Shown here: piece by piece, positions 28,101-35,466 of the stretch
Layout of the letters: each line of letters begins with the position of its first letter
Position numbering within the stretch: position 1 is the first letter of the stretch
NCBI RefSeq assembly: GCF_900107995.1
Contig: NZ_FNUM01000006.1
Span: 62,001-126,000 of the forward strand
Direction of reading: 5' to 3'
Origin: Alcanivorax sp. DSM 26293
GTDB taxonomy: Bacteria; Pseudomonadota; Gammaproteobacteria; Pseudomonadales; Alcanivoracaceae
DNA: 64,000 bases
Program-made: the position numbers and the translations under genes
The notes under the pieces: generated by a model
What the model was told of the DNA's origin: nothing
Seen by the model: only the letters and a program-made list of their open reading frames with translations
The model's database searches: none

Positions 28101-31100
28101 TACATAGAGATGCGGTTCTACCCCGCCGCGCACCACCACCTGCAGACGGCCATCACGACTGATGCCATCCCGTGGCCACAGCCAGGTACCGGCCACGGCC
28201 TGCTCGCGGGTTACATTGGCCGCCATGTCCTTGGTGGCCCCCATTTGCGCTTCCTCGGCAGGTGCCTGGGTCAACTCTGGCCGGGCCGCCGGCTGGCTGC
28301 GGCTCACCTGTTCCCAGACCTCGGTCAGGTTGGCATCACCGGTCTGGGTGTACACACCGCTCCCCAGATCCCCGCTGCCATCCGCCTGACGCAGGCGGTT
28401 GTTCACGTTGTTCTGGCGCAGGGGATCGAAGCGGGCGGCTTCATCCAGCATCCAGTCACCGGACAGGGACGCATTACGGGCCTTCAGGTTTTCCACGATG
28501 GCATCACGCTGGTCCGCCGTGGGGCACATGGCGGCAAAATCCGCCCGGTGATACTCCCCGGGGCGCAGATCCAGAAAACGGCTTTGCGGATCCGCCGCAT
28601 GACGATTATCGATGGGCTTGAGTTTCAGCCCTTCCGGCAGCGTCAGCGGGTCCACCTTGATGGTGTGCAGCCCCGGGCGCAGCCCATAAAGGCTGTACTG
28701 GCCATTCTCATCGGTAATGACCCAGGAGCCATCGGACAGGTACAGCTTCACGCCGCCCACCGGATATTCGCCGTCGTTCTGCAGGTTGTTACAGTCGTTG
28801 TCCACGTAGATCTTGCCGAACACCATGGCCCGGTCAGACAGCACGCCTTCATTACGCACCTGGACTTTCGCTTCACCCTGGTTGGAGAAATAGGTGAATC
28901 CGGAAGCAGTATTTGCCTGGGCGGTAGCCCGGTTGATGCCATCACTGTCCACCGCACCGGCGGAAAGACGCAGACCGTAATGCAGCGTGACGGTACTGCC
29001 CGGCTGCAACGGCAAAGGCTGCGGACCGCTGGCGGTCTGCTGCTGGATCACAAAGGTCAACTGGTTACCGCCATTGTTGGTGGGATCCGGAATCTCGATA
29101 CGCTGATCGTTGATCTCCAGCCAGGCACTGTCCTCGATATACCGGAACCCGTAAGGCAGCCGGTCCACGATACGGGCAGCGAATAGCTCCGCGTCATGAT
29201 TGCTGGTCAGGTCAATCCGGTAAGCCAGGACATCACCCACCGCCGCTCGCTCCGCTTCGACCTGCTTGTCCAGCACCAGCACGCCTGCGGTGGTTGCCGT
29301 GGAGGGGTCCAGGGGAATATCCACAAACACATCGGCCAGGCCCAGCAGGAAGGCACCCGGGTTGTTCACAGCAGCCATGCGCGCCGCTGCCCGACCCACC
29401 GGGGCCACATCCGGATCATAGCCCCCCAACCCATAGGAGCTTTGCGAGATATTGCTGAAAAAGACTTTGGCCGCTGCGGGGGATACCGCAGAGGGGAAGG
29501 AATATCCCTCCGGGGGAACCACATCCAGATAATAACAATGACCGGGGGTCGCCAGAGGAAACTGGTAACGGCCCGGTTGCTGGGTATTATCCGCCGCCGT
29601 CGCGTTGGTGTTTTCCGTTGGCAGCACGTCCCCGGTAAAGGGATGCAAGGCACGCTCGTAGCCGCTTTCCGGCAAGGCCGCACAACTGGCCAGCCCGGTA
29701 TCCGCCAAGGGCTGACGGGACTGGTACAGGGTCACCACCGCATCCGGCAAGGGGCGGCCGTTACTGGAGTCATACACGGTGCCCGCCGGGTCCACAGCGG
29801 CCAGAGCCGTGACGGTCTGGACATTCACCACGCTGCCATCCGGACCAAAGGTGGGCACCGAGAAGGTGGCCGTGATCCGATCCTCGGCGCCGGTTTGCAG
29901 CACACAGCCCAGGCCCAGCACCTCATTGAGCGTGGTGCTGCCGGAGTACTGGGCCAGACTGTTCTCGTTGGCCGTTGCCGGGCACAGCCCACCGGCCCCG
30001 GACCGGGATTCATTAAGGGAGAACGGGTATACACTGCGGAAAACCCCGGTATTCACGCCGGTTTCCCGCACCGCCATCACCAGGGAGTCGCCGGTGAGAC
30101 GGGAGTTCAGTGACACCTGCAACAACCGCTCACCGCCGGGGGTGGTCTGCACAAAATCCCGGTCCGCCAGCACCTGATTCAACTGGGATGCCGTCACCCG
30201 CAGGTAGACGCCGTCCAGAAGGATACGCTGACTCGCCTCGGGCAACAGGGGATAGATGGCCGCATCGACAAAATCATTGTCATTGCCATGCTCCGGCGCC
30301 CGGTTCTGCTGGAAAACCGCATTGGAGGGCCGCTGGAAAGTAATGCCCGGAGACAAGGTCGCCGCCACCCGGTGGCAGACGCGGTTACTTTCCACGTCAG
30401 CCAGCCCATCACCGTCCAGGTCCACGCTGGCCCGGTTGAACAGCAAAGTGCCCTGGGTCAGGCCACTGTTGATCAACACCTCAAAGGAGAACCCGCCGGT
30501 CTGGTTATTCCGAATCTGGTCGGCAGGGATGAGCAGACCGACCCGATCCACCGTTCCATTGCCGGTCCAGTCAGCGTAACGCTGCCAGACATCCGCCGAG
30601 TCGCCAGCAAGATGCACCACAGGCAACGCCTGCAAGGGGGCAATATCCGCCATCGAGGCCGCCAGCAAGGTCACGTTGCCTGGCAAGGCATCTTCCACCA
30701 GAACGCCCTGCTCCGCTTGCCCCCCCACTTGCAAGGTGCGCTCCACGGGGGCGCTGTTGCCCACGTTGGTGACCGAAACCTGGTAGTCGATGATGGCCCC
30801 TTCCTGCTGCGGCACGTCACAACTCAGGCTCGAGGATTTGCTCAGCACCAGGGAGGCACCATCAGCAATCACCACCCGGTCCAGCACCGCATCCGTGAGG
30901 GTCCCGTTCAGCTGGGACTGGGCGTCCAGGGACAAACGAATCTCATCACCACTGACCAGCGAGGCGGGAACCGTGCCGCTGATGACCAGATTGACTGTCA
31001 CCCCGGGAAGCACCGAGGGCAATTCCGTCACCGCCGGCTCGCCCGGGTCGGCAACACCATTGCCATTGCTGTCCAGATAAATCGTCAGCCCCTGCAGGTC

Positions 31101-31430
31101 ACCCGCATCGCCGCCCAGATTGGTCAGCGACAGGGAATAACCGTCAGTCACATTACCGGTATTGGTCAGGGTATGGTCGATGCTGATGGACTGCCCCGGC
31201 GACGCGGCCCGGGTCTTGTCTTGATCCAGTTCAAACGCGGGGCTTTCCGCCACCATGACCCGGGAAATATTGGAACGCACGACCACAACCCGCCCTTCCA
31301 GCGGATCGAAATAACGCATTTCCGCCTGATTCAACAACGCGGTGCCCGGCGCCGTGGCAGCATGCAGCAGCACGCTGGTCATGACCAGCATGCTGATAAC
31401 AGCAATGCGAATGGCGGCAAGCAGTTTCAT
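25155..31430 (-). CDS. Giant protein with adhesin-like modules and outer-membrane beta-barrel (2091 aa)
   Basis: Signal peptide 1-25, then the shared N-terminal module (PGTALLNQAEMRY, HTLTNTGNVTDGY, calcium-type loop YLDSNGNGVADPGE). An internal DUF11-like module follows near 717-850 (VLVLDKQVEAERAAVGDVL), an SdrD B-like module near 870-930 (FGKIYVDNDCNN ... GVKLYLSDG) and an Ig-like module near 1180-1275. From about 1280 to 2080 the sequence is a succession of short amphipathic strands with aromatic girdles and charged loops (for example YNVLGARFRYQLNDKLTVSA, YNVEGLYIGLEYKF), as in a large outer-membrane barrel. The barrel ends about 20 residues before the C terminus. It is the best candidate for the outer-membrane core of the locus. 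I do not recognise a named family for the whole protein. Confidence 0.85.
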   Translation of the reverse strand: MKLLAAIRIAVISMLVMTSVLLHAATAPGTALLNQAEMRYFDPLEGRVVVVRSNISRVMVAESPAFELDQDKTRAASPGQSISIDHTLTNTGNVTDGYSLSLTNLGGDAGDLQGLTIYLDSNGNGVADPGEPAVTELPSVLPGVTVNLVISGTVPASLVSGDEIRLSLDAQSQLNGTLTDAVLDRVVIADGASLVLSKSSSLSCDVPQQEGAIIDYQVSVTNVGNSAPVERTLQVGGQAEQGVLVEDALPGNVTLLAASMADIAPLQALPVVHLAGDSADVWQRYADWTGNGTVDRVGLLIPADQIRNNQTGGFSFEVLINSGLTQGTLLFNRASVDLDGDGLADVESNRVCHRVAATLSPGITFQRPSNAVFQQNRAPEHGNDNDFVDAAIYPLLPEASQRILLDGVYLRVTASQLNQVLADRDFVQTTPGGERLLQVSLNSRLTGDSLVMAVRETGVNTGVFRSVYPFSLNESRSGAGGLCPATANENSLAQYSGSTTLNEVLGLGCVLQTGAEDRITATFSVPTFGPDGSVVNVQTVTALAAVDPAGTVYDSSNGRPLPDAVVTLYQSRQPLADTGLASCAALPESGYERALHPFTGDVLPTENTNATAADNTQQPGRYQFPLATPGHCYYLDVVPPEGYSFPSAVSPAAAKVFFSNISQSSYGLGGYDPDVAPVGRAAARMAAVNNPGAFLLGLADVFVDIPLDPSTATTAGVLVLDKQVEAERAAVGDVLAYRIDLTSNHDAELFAARIVDRLPYGFRYIEDSAWLEINDQRIEIPDPTNNGGNQLTFVIQQQTASGPQPLPLQPGSTVTLHYGLRLSAGAVDSDGINRATAQANTASGFTYFSNQGEAKVQVRNEGVLSDRAMVFGKIYVDNDCNNLQNDGEYPVGGVKLYLSDGSWVITDENGQYSLYGLRPGLHTIKVDPLTLPEGLKLKPIDNRHAADPQSRFLDLRPGEYHRADFAAMCPTADQRDAIVENLKARNASLSGDWMLDEAARFDPLRQNNVNNRLRQADGSGDLGSGVYTQTGDANLTEVWEQVSRSQPAARPELTQAPAEEAQMGATKDMAANVTREQAVAGTWLWPRDGISRDGRLQVVVRGGVEPHLYVNDKKVPRSQLGEQVLNRREKAQVLSWYGVSLEEGDNQVEVRAMDPFGNERVLASTEILRPEAPRSLTLEPQEPTLAADGGRSTLAIRVRMQDARGNPARGTYFVTLENDKGDWLEEDLQPENPGHQVRVSDGEGLVHLRSTEYTGPIRLRALVEDFVATARVEQVAPLRPLVATGYVQLRQGFGGNVRDNGNAPTEIGDSLPEEGLDANGAVFLKGAVRGGAHLTLAYDTDNDLDDDEEIRRDLNPSDSYPIAGDASVRGYDARSRSKLYAKLEKDRSSLLWGDYLTDPNYDFQDLGRVQRTLTGLNAIYENDRARFQVFGARPEYEQVSEEIPGNGTALLFTLANRPARDSETLELIVRDRDNPGLVISTQPLTRYVDYSVNYFTGDIRFHDVIPSVDENLNPVFIRASYNVEASDAEEYNVLGARFRYQLNDKLTVSASRTRDEHDSEGFDLTSVAAEYALTEQNSIYASSATMENNDDGMEGGAFSLGSQWRWQNGSSTDLRWARAEEGFRNPAAGIAESREEMRLDHEQVLSRSLSAQVEAVHSQSLENDDAQSSLGVIGKKQIGATQLRAGARGIEQQDDEGSDRFATWILGASQGTSVFGKPLTVGSEYEQAFNDRDRRRIAADADLGITDKTSLYGRYELINSLSGVNLLNNDVETRQFTFGVRSALSRSTDVFSEYRLRGAQDGRDVAAANGVRSHFEIEPGLTFSPSAEWIETLEGSTSQDSTALSLAAEDKRNPNRRTLGRVETRFGDERTYYGLSAANIWRVNLDWSAVVRDDLRLQYFDGQPKQGDNIVTLGMARRPRLDNRHHMLFMYKWKTQWGGDAASDRRVHILSNHHNFQPHDDWIFSGRIGAKWQQTELGNLDVETDAYVADGRIIWDISRRFDLDLHGGALTTEGVSERRYSYGVGVNALVRRNLRMGVGYNFSGFRDDDLDPEGYNVEGLYIGLEYKFDEDDLGWLGSKAAGQRSYMGDAQ

Positions 31431-31468
31431 TGAGCGTTCTGTACCCGTTGTTTTTATGCCTCAGGGGC

Positions 31469-31522
31469 TTTTCCAGACCCGGCGCACCGGCCCTGGAAAA
31501 GCCCTCCCCCGAAGGGGAGGGC
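31469..31522 (-). terminator. Hairpin pair between the 991-aa and 2091-aa genes
   Basis: On the minus strand a perfect 9-bp stem GCCCTCCCC/GGGGAGGGC (31501-31522) with a TTCG-containing loop is followed by TTTT. Just beyond it, TTTTCCAG and CTGGAAAA (31469-31500) can form a second stem that shares those T residues. This looks like an intra-operon attenuator that would let the first genes be expressed more than the barrel. Confidence 0.65.
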
Positions 31523-31538
31523 AATGCCTGGGGGAGCG

Positions 31539-34514
31539 TTAGTTCACTTCGACACAGAACTGGGCGGTGGCACTGTTACCCGGCACCAGAGTACCGATTG
31601 CCCATTCCACCACCGGCAAACCCGAGGTATCCGCAGGCGCGGTACCACCAGAGGCAATAACCGCCTCGTTCGCCACCAAATTGGAGGTAAACTCGGTTTG
31701 CTCATCGGTGATCACCACCTCATTGGCAGGGGTCGCCCCTTCGTTGGTGGCGGTCAGCTGCCACACCACACACTCGCCAGGTGCAACCGGATTGGATTGC
31801 ACCGCCGCGAAACCGGCGTCATCGATAGCGGGCCAGGTACCCCCCGCACAATCACAGGCCGTATCAATCGCCGCCTGCTTGTCCAGACGCACCTGGCCGA
31901 CCACCACTTCAGTGGTGTCGGTGGCGGAGTCAGACACATTGGCGTTGCTGGCGGTCAGGGTGTAGGTGTCTACCGTGCCGGCAGGCGCATTGGACGGTGC
32001 AAACACGGTAACGCGCACATCCAGGCGCTCACCGGGTTGCAGGGTCACCAGCGGGTTGGCTCCGCCATTGTCGATATCCACCAGGATGGTGTTGCCATTG
32101 GGGGTACGAACGGCCACATCCGTTGCCGTCGGCAGGTTCGCCAGCTGCACCCAGGAATCCGGGGTACCGTCACTGGTGGTGTCGATGAACAACTGGGTAT
32201 TGTTGCTCCAGCCATTACCGGCCAGGGAGTTCACTCCGGTGATTTCCACGGCTTCGGTAGTGTTACCACCATTGGCGATCACATGGGTGTAATCCACATT
32301 ACCACCGGGCTGCACCTGGTTGGCGCCATCCGGGGAAACGGTGACATTGCGGTTGGCGATCACATCCACCGCATCCAGCTTCTGGTCGGTAATGGTGCCA
32401 TCAGAGGTAGACACCACCGTAAAGCGAATCGGGTAGTCCCCGTCGCTGTCACCGTTGCCGTCCACATCATCCAGACCGGAGCTGGCGACAGTGCCTTCGA
32501 AGTTGGACAGGGCCTGAGCCACCTGGCTGGAGACCTGGACCAGGGCTTCGTACTGGTACACCGCACCGGCAGGCAGGCTCGGCGTGGCGGTCACCACGTT
32601 GCCCGCATTGCTGGTGTTATCTGCCGTGCCGTCACCGTTGGTGTCCACACCCACCTCACGGAAGGTCACCGACCAGCCCGCGGGCAGATCCGCACCCAGG
32701 GTAAAGGATTGGGCATTACCGGAATTGTTGGCCACGAACAGCGGGAAGGTGGCAACACCACCGACAGCAACTGGCGTGGTCGTGGTCGGCGCCGCCGCAT
32801 TGAACGCATCCGCGTCGATACCGGCATCCGTCAGATCGGCAGTAAAGCTGTTAGCCAAATCCACTGCCGGGGCTACGATTTCACTCAGCACTTCCAGCTT
32901 GTCATCACTGACGCTGTTGTCGCCGAAGGAGGTGGCAACCATGGTCGCCACAAAGGGCCCCGTGCCGCTGACACCAGCAGGCAGCTGGGCACGCACGGTG
33001 ATGCGACGATCCGCACCCGCCGCAATGGTGCCAGTATCCGGCACACCATTACCGTTGGTGTCGGTCAGCTGGGTATTGTTGGTCGCGTTCCAGAAGGTGA
33101 ACAGCGTGCCTGCCGGGAAAGCCTGGGCACCCGCCGGGACTGTGCCCGCGCCGCCGTAAGTCGCACCGGCATTGTTATTGATGCTCAGGTCAAAGACATC
33201 ACTGCCGTTACCGTTGTTGGCAACGATGTTGGCAAACGCCACCACAGCGCCGGAGTTGGCTTCATCCTGCAGCGCAACGTCGTTCAGCGTCGCATCCGCA
33301 TCGGCCCCATCGCCGGTATCGGTTGCGTCCACGGCATAGGTCTGCTGGATAGTGGTGGTGGTGGTGTTGGATGTGGACGGGTCATCCGGATTGCCGTCGC
33401 CATCCAGATCCCCTTCTGCCGCAAAGGTGTTGCGGATCTGGGTACCGGAGGCCAGGGTGCCATCGAAGTCGACCTTATAGACCACGGTCACGGTGGTGTT
33501 CACGCCCATGATGGCATCACGGAAGTTGATACCTTTCAGGGTTTCACCGGTAGTGCCGTTACCGTCCAGGTCCACACCCGCAGGCTCAGTCACATCTGCC
33601 AGATCTGCCACACCGGCATAGGAGTGGGGCAGGGACTGCAACGCACCCGTGTTATCCAGCCACTGGTCACCACTGGAGGCGAGCAGACCGTTCACGGAAA
33701 CAATTTCCGCGAAGGTAGCATTGGCAGGGATCGGGTCGAAGATGTCCACATCTTCCGCCGCCCGGCCACCGTTGTTCTTCACTTCCAGGGTGTAGGTGAT
33801 GGTGTTGTCGGTGAAGTTGGGCACTGCGGTTTTGCTGAGCTGCAGTACCGCGTCGGTGGTTACCGTCACCACATTGTTGTTGGTGTCGTTACCGTCCGGG
33901 GTGCTGTCTCCGTCGGCATCGTAAGTGCCGGCATCGCCGTTGGCACCAATATCCTCAACGGTACCTGCACCGCCACCGTTGGACTCCACCAGCAGGGTAG
34001 ACTCGATCGTGTCGCCGGCACTGGCGCCGGCTGGCACGGGTACCGCAACAATCAGTTCAGCCTGTTGTCCTGCATTCAGGTTGACGCTGGTAACCGCAGA
34101 CTCACCGGCATCCGGCACACCGTTACCGTTGGCATCCAGATACACCGTGTAGGTCGATGCACCGGTAGCAGCGTCCAGACCGGCCAGGCCGTCAACACTG
34201 AAGCTGTCGGCAGCATTACCGGTATTGGTCAGGGTGTGAGTGAAGTAGACAGTCTCACCGGGCGCACCGGATTTGCTGCCATCGTTTTCCAGGGTCGCCG
34301 CATACACTTCCGCAACGGTTACCGTGGATTCATTGGACTGGGCCGAATAGCTGTTGCCGTTGGCGTCCTCATAGGTCACCGTCGCCCGGTTGTTAATGTC
34401 GGTCCCGGCAGGTGTCAGAGCCAGTGTTTGCCCGGCGGCAAGCACCAACCCCAACCCCATGACCGAGGCGGACACACGCGCAGACAACAGGCCCCTTTGA
34501 AAGGCGAGTTTCAT
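31539..34514 (-). CDS. DUF11-repeat exported protein (991 aa), likely major subunit
   Basis: Function unknown. Signal peptide about 33 residues long (MKLAFQRGLLSARVSASVMGLGLVL... ending ALA), then AGTDINNRATVTYED and HTLTNTGNAADSF, the N-terminal module shared with two other proteins of the locus. Several beta-sandwich modules follow, with calcium-type loops YLDANGNGVPDAGE and DTNGNGVPDTG. The composition is very rich in Asn, Thr, Asp, Gly and Ala and poor in Lys. The last DUF11 module ends AQFCVEVN at the C terminus. I chose ATG 34514, preceded by AAGGA; the longer frame from 34637 lacks a signal peptide at its start. A strong hairpin follows the stop, consistent with this being the most abundant product. 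Confidence 0.88.
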   Translation of the reverse strand: MKLAFQRGLLSARVSASVMGLGLVLAAGQTLALTPAGTDINNRATVTYEDANGNSYSAQSNESTVTVAEVYAATLENDGSKSGAPGETVYFTHTLTNTGNAADSFSVDGLAGLDAATGASTYTVYLDANGNGVPDAGESAVTSVNLNAGQQAELIVAVPVPAGASAGDTIESTLLVESNGGGAGTVEDIGANGDAGTYDADGDSTPDGNDTNNNVVTVTTDAVLQLSKTAVPNFTDNTITYTLEVKNNGGRAAEDVDIFDPIPANATFAEIVSVNGLLASSGDQWLDNTGALQSLPHSYAGVADLADVTEPAGVDLDGNGTTGETLKGINFRDAIMGVNTTVTVVYKVDFDGTLASGTQIRNTFAAEGDLDGDGNPDDPSTSNTTTTTIQQTYAVDATDTGDGADADATLNDVALQDEANSGAVVAFANIVANNGNGSDVFDLSINNNAGATYGGAGTVPAGAQAFPAGTLFTFWNATNNTQLTDTNGNGVPDTGTIAAGADRRITVRAQLPAGVSGTGPFVATMVATSFGDNSVSDDKLEVLSEIVAPAVDLANSFTADLTDAGIDADAFNAAAPTTTTPVAVGGVATFPLFVANNSGNAQSFTLGADLPAGWSVTFREVGVDTNGDGTADNTSNAGNVVTATPSLPAGAVYQYEALVQVSSQVAQALSNFEGTVASSGLDDVDGNGDSDGDYPIRFTVVSTSDGTITDQKLDAVDVIANRNVTVSPDGANQVQPGGNVDYTHVIANGGNTTEAVEITGVNSLAGNGWSNNTQLFIDTTSDGTPDSWVQLANLPTATDVAVRTPNGNTILVDIDNGGANPLVTLQPGERLDVRVTVFAPSNAPAGTVDTYTLTASNANVSDSATDTTEVVVGQVRLDKQAAIDTACDCAGGTWPAIDDAGFAAVQSNPVAPGECVVWQLTATNEGATPANEVVITDEQTEFTSNLVANEAVIASGGTAPADTSGLPVVEWAIGTLVPGNSATAQFCVEVN

Positions 34515-34678
34515 GGCTGTTTCCTTTAATTGGAGTTTGAGTTTCGGACTACTTCTGATCTGAAAGCCTTGCCAGAGCGACCCTCCACACGCGGTGTGAG
34601 CCACTCCCCCAGTGCGACATACAAGTCGCTCGCACAAGACTTCCCGGGCCAGGGTGGGCCCTGATCATGTTCCTCCGG

Positions 34679-35149
34679 TTACTGCACCTTTACCCGGTAC
34701 CGGTATTCCAGTACCTGGCCTGGCTGGATTCCGCTTTGCGGAACCCAGCGCAGCTGGGTGTAGTCACTCGGAGGAACAATGACGTTCTGTGTCTGGCCAT
34801 CAGGGCCAGTGATTGAGCGCGTAACCGGCTCCGCCTCAAAACTGCTGCCATCATCGATGCTGACAGTAAATACTGCCTCCACATCGGTGTCGGCCGAGTT
34901 GGCGAGGTAAGCGGTATTGGCGGGAATCGGCCCGGTGATTTCCAGGCCGGAAAGCGGTTGTTCCGACTGGTTGGTATAGATCAGTCGGTATTCGATCACA
35001 TCACCGGGAGACGCTTCCTCAGTGACGGTCATTACTTCCTGGCCATCCTTTTCAGCCACCAGGTAGGTTTCCATTTGGCTGGTCAGTGGGCCATCCGCCC
35101 ACAAGGTGGTTGCCCAGCACAGCAAAGCCCCAAGAATAAAGCGGTTCAT
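34679..35149 (-). CDS. Small exported single-module DUF11-like protein (156 aa)
   Basis: First gene of the surface locus. Signal peptide MNRFILGALLCWATTLWA, then one DUF11-like module (SPGDVIEYRLIYTNQSEQP ... GLEITGPIPANTAYL) ending GQVLEYRYRVKVQ at the C terminus, the same ending as in three larger proteins of the locus. It is therefore the minimal form of that C-terminal module. I chose ATG 35149 (GGGAT upstream); the longer frame from 35209 has no signal peptide at its start. The 164 bases to the next gene contain a short CACAC-GCG-GTGTG hairpin (34586-34598). Confidence 0.8.
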   Translation of the reverse strand: MNRFILGALLCWATTLWADGPLTSQMETYLVAEKDGQEVMTVTEEASPGDVIEYRLIYTNQSEQPLSGLEITGPIPANTAYLANSADTDVEAVFTVSIDDGSSFEAEPVTRSITGPDGQTQNVIVPPSDYTQLRWVPQSGIQPGQVLEYRYRVKVQ

Positions 35150-35421
35150 CTGGCGATCCCCTATGATCTTGGCAGGCTTTTCTTTTCTGGTCCCAACACC
35201 AGTTAACAAGGCATCCTGCCGGATTCGGTACGCGAAAATTGTTTTTCGGCTTGTTACATCACGTCAAAACTGTGACTCAGGTCGAATTTTGCACGTTTTT
35301 TGTGTTGTTTTCATGTGAAGATTGTAAAAAACAAGGTAGGGAATTTACATTTTGAGCGCAATTCAGGAAAAACCTAAGTAAAAACAATGAGATCGCCAGC
35401 AATCACAACATCGTAGAGCCC
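35150..35421 (-). promoter_or_regulatory. AT-rich upstream region of the surface locus
   Basis: A 270-base gene-free stretch, strikingly AT-rich compared with the rest of the window, lies between the hflC terminator and the first surface gene. It must hold the promoter. Candidates on the minus strand include a TTGACG-like -35 box (35261-35266) and others, none convincing. Long A and T runs (around 35296-35312 and 35325-35335) would favour curved DNA or binding by nucleoid proteins. Confidence 0.4.
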
Positions 35422-35450
35422 AAAAAAAACCCGCCGAAGCGGGTTTTTTT
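35422..35450 (-). terminator. Terminator of the hfl operon
   Basis: CCCGC and GCGGG form a 5-bp stem, extended by A-T pairs, around a TTCG loop (minus strand), flanked by runs of seven to eight T and A residues. It lies 17 bases past the hflC stop. It isolates hflC from the surface-protein locus. Confidence 0.9.
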
Positions 35451-35466
35451 CAGGCTTTTTAAGTGC

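Noticed and set aside
26508-29186. 892-codon open frame on the plus strand, opposite the 2091-aa gene
   Set aside because: Exact antisense of a clearly coding gene with a signal peptide and domains; its translation is His/Gln/Gly-rich with no motif. Long antisense frames are common in GC-rich coding DNA.
31524-34529. 1001-codon open frame on the plus strand, opposite the 991-aa DUF11 gene
   Set aside because: Mirror of the DUF11 gene; no start signal, no domain, and repetitive only because the sense strand is repetitive.
16848-35149. Prophage or transposon origin of the surface locus
   Set aside because: No integrase, transposase, phage structural gene or flanking direct repeat is visible; only synteny and composition suggest insertion.
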